A stretch of 64,000 bases of DNA from Cordia subcordata (Eukaryota > Streptophyta > Magnoliopsida > Boraginales > Cordiaceae): the NCBI GenBank assembly GCA_028554755.1, contig JAPTOF010000006.1, forward strand, positions 8,674,501 to 8,738,500. The letters are read 5' to 3'. The notes under the pieces are model-generated. The model was given only the letters and a program-made list of their open reading frames with translations. It searched no databases and was not told the DNA's origin. The position numbers and the translations under genes were made by a program. Of the stretch, positions 58,677 to 64,000 are shown piece by piece (the stretch's first letter is position 1; each line of letters begins with the position of its first letter).

Positions 58677-60538
58677 ATGATTTTCATCTCCCCCTTCATT
58701 CAGAGACTAGGTACGTTTCTGTACAGCGGCTGGTCATGGTGGTGGGAGACCAACAATGCCACTGATGAATGCATTCTTTGGCTTTCGACATTGATTTTCA
58801 TTCTCATGGCTTCATGGTATACATGGAAGGTTGTCGGAAAATCAAGCACTTGCCGGCTACCGCCCGGACCGATGGGCCTGCCTGTGGTGGGAAACCTCCC
58901 ATTCCTTGATCCTGAACTCCACTCTTACTTTGCGAGCTTGGCTAAGACTTATGGTCCTATCCTAACACTCAGGCTTGGTAGGAAGATTAGTGTTGTTATC
59001 AGTACACCTGCCATGGCGGCCGAGGTGCTAAAAGAGCACGACGCTATATTTGCCAACAGGGATGTTCTAGCGCTGGCCTCGGCAATGGAATATGGTGGTC
59101 ATGACATAGTCTTTACACCATGTGGACCCGAATGGCGGATGTTAAGGAAGGTTTGTGTACGAGGCATGCTTGGCCATGCCGCTCTTGATGCATCCTACCA
59201 TCACAGAAGGCGAGAGATGTGGAATACTATTCGATACATGTATAGTCAACAAGGATCTGCCGTCAATGTTGGTGAGCAGATGTTCTTGACTGTGCTCAAT
59301 GTGATTACAAGTATGTTGTGGGGTGACACTATTCACAGGGAAAAGAGGGCAAGTATTGGAGCAGAGTTCAGGCAAGTGGTCACTGAGATGACAGAGCTGT
59401 TGGGGAAGCCTAACATATCGGATTTCTTTCCAGGACTGGCCTGGTTAGATTTGCAAGGAATCAAGAAGCAAATGAAGGTATTGACACAGAAATTTGATCA
59501 AATATTCGACAAAATAATTGCGCATCGAATACAAATGGATGCACAGAGTGGGATGAAAACAAGCAATAGTGCCACAGAGAAACAAGACTTTTTGCAGGTT
59601 TTGCTACAGCTGAAAATTGAAGGGGATGCAAAGACATCTTTGACCATGCACCATATCAAGGCCTTGCTTTTGGTAAGTTTTCAGTTCCCACAAATTAATC
59701 TACAAAATGTGCTTAACGTATCAATATGTTTATTGGATTTTATTTATGCTTGCTTCCTGTCGCTACAACAATTAGGCGCTTAGGCCACAAAATTAGCCGT
59801 TACAAAGTCAAAATATATGCCAAGAAAAAGAATTTAGTGTCAAAATTTGTCACGGGTAAAATTACCAAGGATTTGCCTTTAATCTCAGAACAGTCTTAAC
59901 CTATGGACATTGGGCAGGATATGGTGGTGGGTGGAACTGACACAACGTCCAGCACAGTCGAGTTTGCCATGGCTGAACTGATGAACAAACGCGAGATCAT
60001 GAAGAGAGCACAGCAAGAATTAGATACAATAGTTGGCAGAAACAACATAGTTGAAGAGCATCACATTCCTAAACTTCCTTATCTGTACGCGATAATGAAA
60101 GAAGTCCTTCGCTTACACCCTGTACTGCCCCTTATGGTCCCCCACTGCCCCAGCAACTCATGTATCATAGGAGGCTACACAATTCCAAAAGGAGCTCGTG
60201 TTTTTATCAACGTTTGGAATATACATAGGGATCCTTCAATTTGGAAGTGTCCATTAGAGTTTCTCCCTGAAAGGGTCTTGACAGGTGATGGAGACTATAA
60301 CAGAGATGGTTTTAGTTATCTTCCATACGGCTCGGGCCGAAGGATCTGTGCAGGAATTGCAATGGCTGAAAGGATGGTGTTGTATTCACTTGCTTCACTT
60401 TTGCATTCTTTTGACTGGAAATTGCCTGTGGACGAGAAACTTGACCTCTCAGAGAAGTTTGGAATTGTACTAAAGAAGAAACTGCCACTTGTTGCCATCC
60501 CAACTCCACGATTATCTGATCCAACGTTGTACGAGTAG
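58677..60538 (+). CDS. Cytochrome P450, CYP706 family-like
   Basis: A haem-thiolate monooxygenase of the endoplasmic reticulum, probably in specialised metabolism; the substrate cannot be told. Exons 58677-59672 and 59918-60538 (GT-AG, phase 0) give 538 aa. I start at the ATG at 58677; the frame extends upstream only to non-ATG codons. In order: an N-terminal membrane helix (LSTLIFILMASWYTW, residues ~35-50), proline hinge LPPGPMGLPVVGNL, C-helix FTPCGPEWRMLRKVC, I-helix oxygen-binding GGTDTT (~337-342), K-helix ExxR (KEVLRLHP, E394/R397), PERV (~449, usually PERF), and the haem loop PYGSGRRICAG with ligand Cys about 476. The sequence throughout follows CYP706A patterns (NVGEQ, SDFFPGLAWLDLQG). 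The intron position, just before the I-helix, is that of A-type P450s. No breaks. Confidence 0.92.
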
Positions 60539-61646
60539 GCAAGGATGTCATCTGTATATAAGATTTTGGTTGTATGCAAAACTGCAAATTGAATTTCCTT
60601 TCTGGGTTTATTCCTCTGGCTAATAGTTTTAAATTATTGACTTTGTCGCATTTTAGTCACTTTAACTTTTAAAATGAACATTTTAGTCTTTGGACTTTGA
60701 TAAATGAGATGTCGTTAGTTATTCGAACAATTTCCGTTACATTTTTAACATCAGTGTGGTACCGGACAATGTCACTGGTCGATCGGTTCGTGCATTTCAC
60801 GTGCGTTAAGTGTTAAAAATGAAATGCAATCTAAGGTTACCCACCTTGTTTTCTAAATTTTTAGAATTATTTACAAAATTGTCACCTTGTTTCTAACGTT
60901 TTTTAAAGCTATTTACAAAATTGGCACTTTATTTTTAGACAAAACTGTTTCTAGTTTTGTAAAGATGAAAATAAAAATAAGTTAATTAAATGAATTTCCT
61001 ATCCTAATTTTTATTTTCTATGAAAATGAAAATAGGCAAGCCAAACGCAACCTAAATCTCTCTGGTTCCTGAGGTTTCGATCTCACATATATAATGGTCT
61101 TCTTAAAAATTATTGAAGTTCAGCACAAAAACTAACCAACTAATATGAGGAATGTCTCACAATCATATAAAGTGGTCTTTATTTTTGAAAATTTTTCATG
61201 TAGAAGATATATATTTCAACACCTCTTACGTGTAAACTATGATAACAATCGAGATTGTGAAGATTGGCTTAAAATATTATGAGGTGATCTTGAATCTTGA
61301 CATTTTTCCGCGTGCGAGATCTCAGCAAGTTTATTCCAAGTGACTCGAAGATATGACCATGCACCGAACGTCTAGTGCTGTCTTCTGCTATATGATACCT
61401 TGCTTTAGGTGTGAGACATCGATAGTCAGTCAATTCCCACAAATCACCATCGGTTTTCAACATCTCCTGAGTAAACAATTTAAAAAGAAAAAAAATCCAT
61501 GCAACACAAAATATTATGCAAACAATATACTCTCCCCTAATATAAAATTTGAACTAGATTTAGTTACAAAGTAGAGATGACAAATTGAAAAGCAAAATAC
61601 ATGATGCTAATGATGAATTAATATCTCCATAAAGGGAGAAACATAT
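60539..61646. other. Intergenic region between P450 and CASP-like genes
   Basis: 3' untranslated sequences of two convergent genes, plus AT-rich DNA with words common in plant repeats (near 60640-60840: cattttagtc-ctttaac, aaatgagatgtcg). No gene recognised. Confidence 0.5.
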
Positions 61647-62644
61647 TTAAGCTTTTAGACTGAGAAGGTTTAGGGCTTTATGAAGAGAATACAGAAGCAA
61701 CAAGAAGTAGATAACTGAAGCTGCAAAGCAAGCAATAAGAGCTCCTTTAACATGGTCACAGAATTTGGGGACTTGCCCACAAATGGGTAGCCAACCAGCA
61801 TGGCTGTTCCCATTCTTCCCCACCTGAGCTATGGCCAAGCATGATGATACTCCTGAATCTAGCAGTAATATCATAACCTGCACATATAATTAATTTTTCA
61901 ACCAAGAATCAATCTATTTGTAGTTTACTAATAATGTGAAAAAACCTTCTCAGAACAGGAAATAGAAAAAAAATTAAAACAAATGAGTATACCATGTCCA
62001 AAACCAACAGTAAGCGCCCAAGCTTTGAAGGTAGAAAGAGTACTAAAAGGGTGTAAGCAGCAGCAATTGCATTGACAATCACAAAATACCTGCACTAGAA
62101 GCTTTCATGAACTCATGAAGAAAATATGTAACAGGAAAATAAAATAATGGTTTGCGAATGATAAATCTTGTTTTTGCTTTTTTTACTTGGATTATACGAT
62201 GACGCAGGTATCGTTTGGATTGCTTTTTGATAAAAGCATTTTTTTTAAATAACTTTTGATAAAAATGTCTTTAAAGAATCTTAAACTTTTACTTTTAGGA
62301 GAAAAGCTTAAATTTGATATTTTTTTAATATAGAATTTCAACTTTTCTTTAGCTAATTCAAATAATTTCTATAAAAAAATGAAGTTACTTTTCATTAGAA
62401 AAAAGAATCTTTCATGAGAAAAGAAAAAGACAATTCAAACGGGCACTTTGCGGAGCATGACTAGAATGAGAAATGAACATGCAACTTACTTGAACGTTGG
62501 TGAATTCGTATACTTGGCTTCAAATTTCATGTTCAAGACTTCAGTTGAATCCTTGGCTGTGATCATGGCTATGATTGCAGCAACAGTTGCAGCCATGGCC
62601 AGCAGCCTAAGCAAAAGAATTGGAGCCTTCTTAGACAAACTCAT
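61647..62644 (-). CDS. CASP-like membrane protein (CASPL1 type)
   Basis: CASP-like proteins are four-helix plasma-membrane proteins related to the Casparian-strip scaffold proteins. Deduced exons on the - strand: 62644-62490, 62089-61993 and 61877-61647, GT-AG and in frame, giving 160 aa, which is typical of the family. Helix 1 is [19 protein letters not shown]. The extracellular loop carries [20 protein letters not shown], a characteristic CASPL1 block. Helices 2 and 3 follow ([28 protein letters not shown]). The second loop has [18 protein letters not shown] with two cysteines, and helix 4 is [17 protein letters not shown]. The arginine in helix 1 and aspartate in helix 3, conserved in CASPs, are present. 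Its role in this plant is not indicated. Confidence 0.92.
62207..62446. mobile_element. Possible Tourist-like MITE in CASP-like intron 1
   Basis: Left ggtatcgtttggattgcttttt and right (reverse complement) tgcccgtttgaattgtcttttt are imperfect inverted ends, and the inside is AT-rich with gaaaaagc words like those of the WAPL-intron MITE. No clean TAA duplication is seen, so the boundaries are approximate. Confidence 0.5.
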
Positions 62645-64000
62645 ACTATCAGCTCAAAGAGTTGGAAATGTTTAATATTGTCTTCTGCAAAAACAGCAAT
62701 TGAAAACAGTTTGTGACACCAGGAGTGCTTTAAATTGTCAGCACAAATTAATTGCTACAAAAATTGTGTGGAAAGAATCAAGAAAAATGCATGTGTTAGG
62801 AAAGACAGATGAGAGTGTGGTGAACTTGTCTTTTCCCCAGTATTCCAGGGTCGCATTGTTGGTTACCTAATTAATAAGTAAAGAGTTCACATAATATTTG
62901 TGCCATGTGTAGCCATCTGGGTAGGCATAAACCATTAGTTTTTGGAAAGGGCTAGCCATTGATATCATTTGTCTTCGTTGCGCGCAGACTCGCTAAAAAC
63001 AGTGACATTTTATTTATAATATTATAATTTTATAAATATAATTAGATGATTATCATGAACTATTCATGATATTTTATAGTATATTATTATTAAAATTCAA
63101 TCATTATAATATTATAACGTTATAAAGAAATTTCGAATAGTCTAGACATTTAGGTTTAGATTTGGGGCAGTAATGGTCGGTTCACCAACCTATGCCGGGG
63201 GGGGGGGTACGTACGGCTCTAACCACATATATTCACCTGGACAATAAATCGATCAATATGTCTTTGTTTTATTATTTATTTATTTTATTTTTCAGCATGG
63301 TTTTGCTTGTTTGGTCAATATCTGTCAAGAAATTTTTTATTTTTCTTTTTGCTAAGCCAATAACTAAAAATTTGTATCCATGTCATGTCAGAGATTTTGA
63401 CTTCAATTCCAGGTTTCCAACACTGTTAATAAGAGAACCTACATAAGCACCCGAGCTCGGAAGTTCACATATCTCTTAGCAGAGTCAGAATTTTAACGTA
63501 AAAAAGGCAAAATATAAAAGATAATCATATTACTCAAAAAAGCTCAATCAAAAGGTTTTTAATGAAATATCATATATAGACAATAACTCAAATGAATTAT
63601 GAATATATATTATATATATTCAGCTGTTCTCATTAATTAACCCCAAAAAATTGTATATTGTATATATATACATCTACTTTGACATCTTCTCTCATATGCC
63701 ATAAAAATCATAAAGAATTAACACTTAAGTTATTGACTACGTCTTTCTACTATCAAATATATTATTATCAAGGAAAAATAATTAATAAAGATATCAAAAC
63801 TTAAATATTACTAACTAAACGTTTAGTAAAGAATTAGATGACATTATCATTGAGAATCATTAAGAACGAACTAAATAAGTGACAATATTTAAAATTTTAG
63901 ATTACTAATTAGTATTAATAATTTTTAAAATTAAATAGGTAACTAATAAAGTTACAAACTTATTATTGTTAATTTTCTTTTTAGTTCTTTTTGTTGGGGG
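62645..64000. other. AT-rich region upstream of the CASP-like gene
   Basis: Contains the probable promoter of the CASP-like gene, an 11-G run at about 63197-63207, and long AT-rich stretches (63000-63130, 63480-63980). No gene recognised to the right edge. Confidence 0.5.

Overview
The window is nuclear DNA from a flowering plant, most likely a eudicot. It is AT-rich, its genes have many short exons with GT-AG introns, every protein gene has a clear plant counterpart, and several Ty1/copia retrotransposons and MITE-like elements lie between and inside the genes. No bacterial, organellar or CRISPR features were seen. Exons were assigned by eye from splice sites, reading-frame continuity and remembered family sequences; no database search was run.

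Left part (1-10927): a nest of Ty1/copia elements. Element C (+ strand) enters from the left edge and ends with a 150-bp LTR at 924. Element A (- strand, 925-10927) is interrupted by element B (- strand, 1697-6935), which has two 154-bp LTRs and a short target-site duplication. B sits inside A's reverse transcriptase. All three carry frameshifts or stops.

Genes on the - strand (11930-29307): a CPL1/CPL2-type RNA polymerase II CTD phosphatase gene (12 recognised coding exons, C-terminal part not found) and, upstream of it, a complete-looking WAPL cohesin-release gene (13 exons, deduced 976 aa) with a Tourist-like MITE in intron 1. One acts in transcription and RNA metabolism, the other in sister-chromatid cohesion. 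Nothing in the sequence links them beyond neighbourhood.

Middle (29308-41958): a 751-bp hAT-type MITE with an 8-bp target duplication; a decayed alpha-1,4-glycosyltransferase (Gb3_synth family) pseudogene; an intronless 931-aa DUF2921 membrane-protein gene; then AT-rich repeat-laden sequence including a degenerate minisatellite.

41959-48468: an F-box gene broken by one frameshift and by a 5.5-kb copia element (D, + strand). D has near-identical LTRs, a GGTAG target duplication, a clipped outer LTR end and a leader with 17 TTGAC cores.

Right part (48469-64000): small decayed fragments (LINE-like, PPR-like), local tandem duplications, a plastid-targeted phosphoglycerate-mutase-like phosphatase gene (- strand, 7 exons, 291 aa), a CYP706-like cytochrome P450 gene (+ strand, 2 exons, 538 aa) and a CASP-like four-helix membrane-protein gene (- strand, 3 exons, 160 aa). 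I found no gene cluster or convincing new multi-gene system. The unusual content is in the nested and clipped transposons, the possible transposon-loaded intron of the CPL gene, the W-box-rich retrotransposon leader and the duplications listed under findings.
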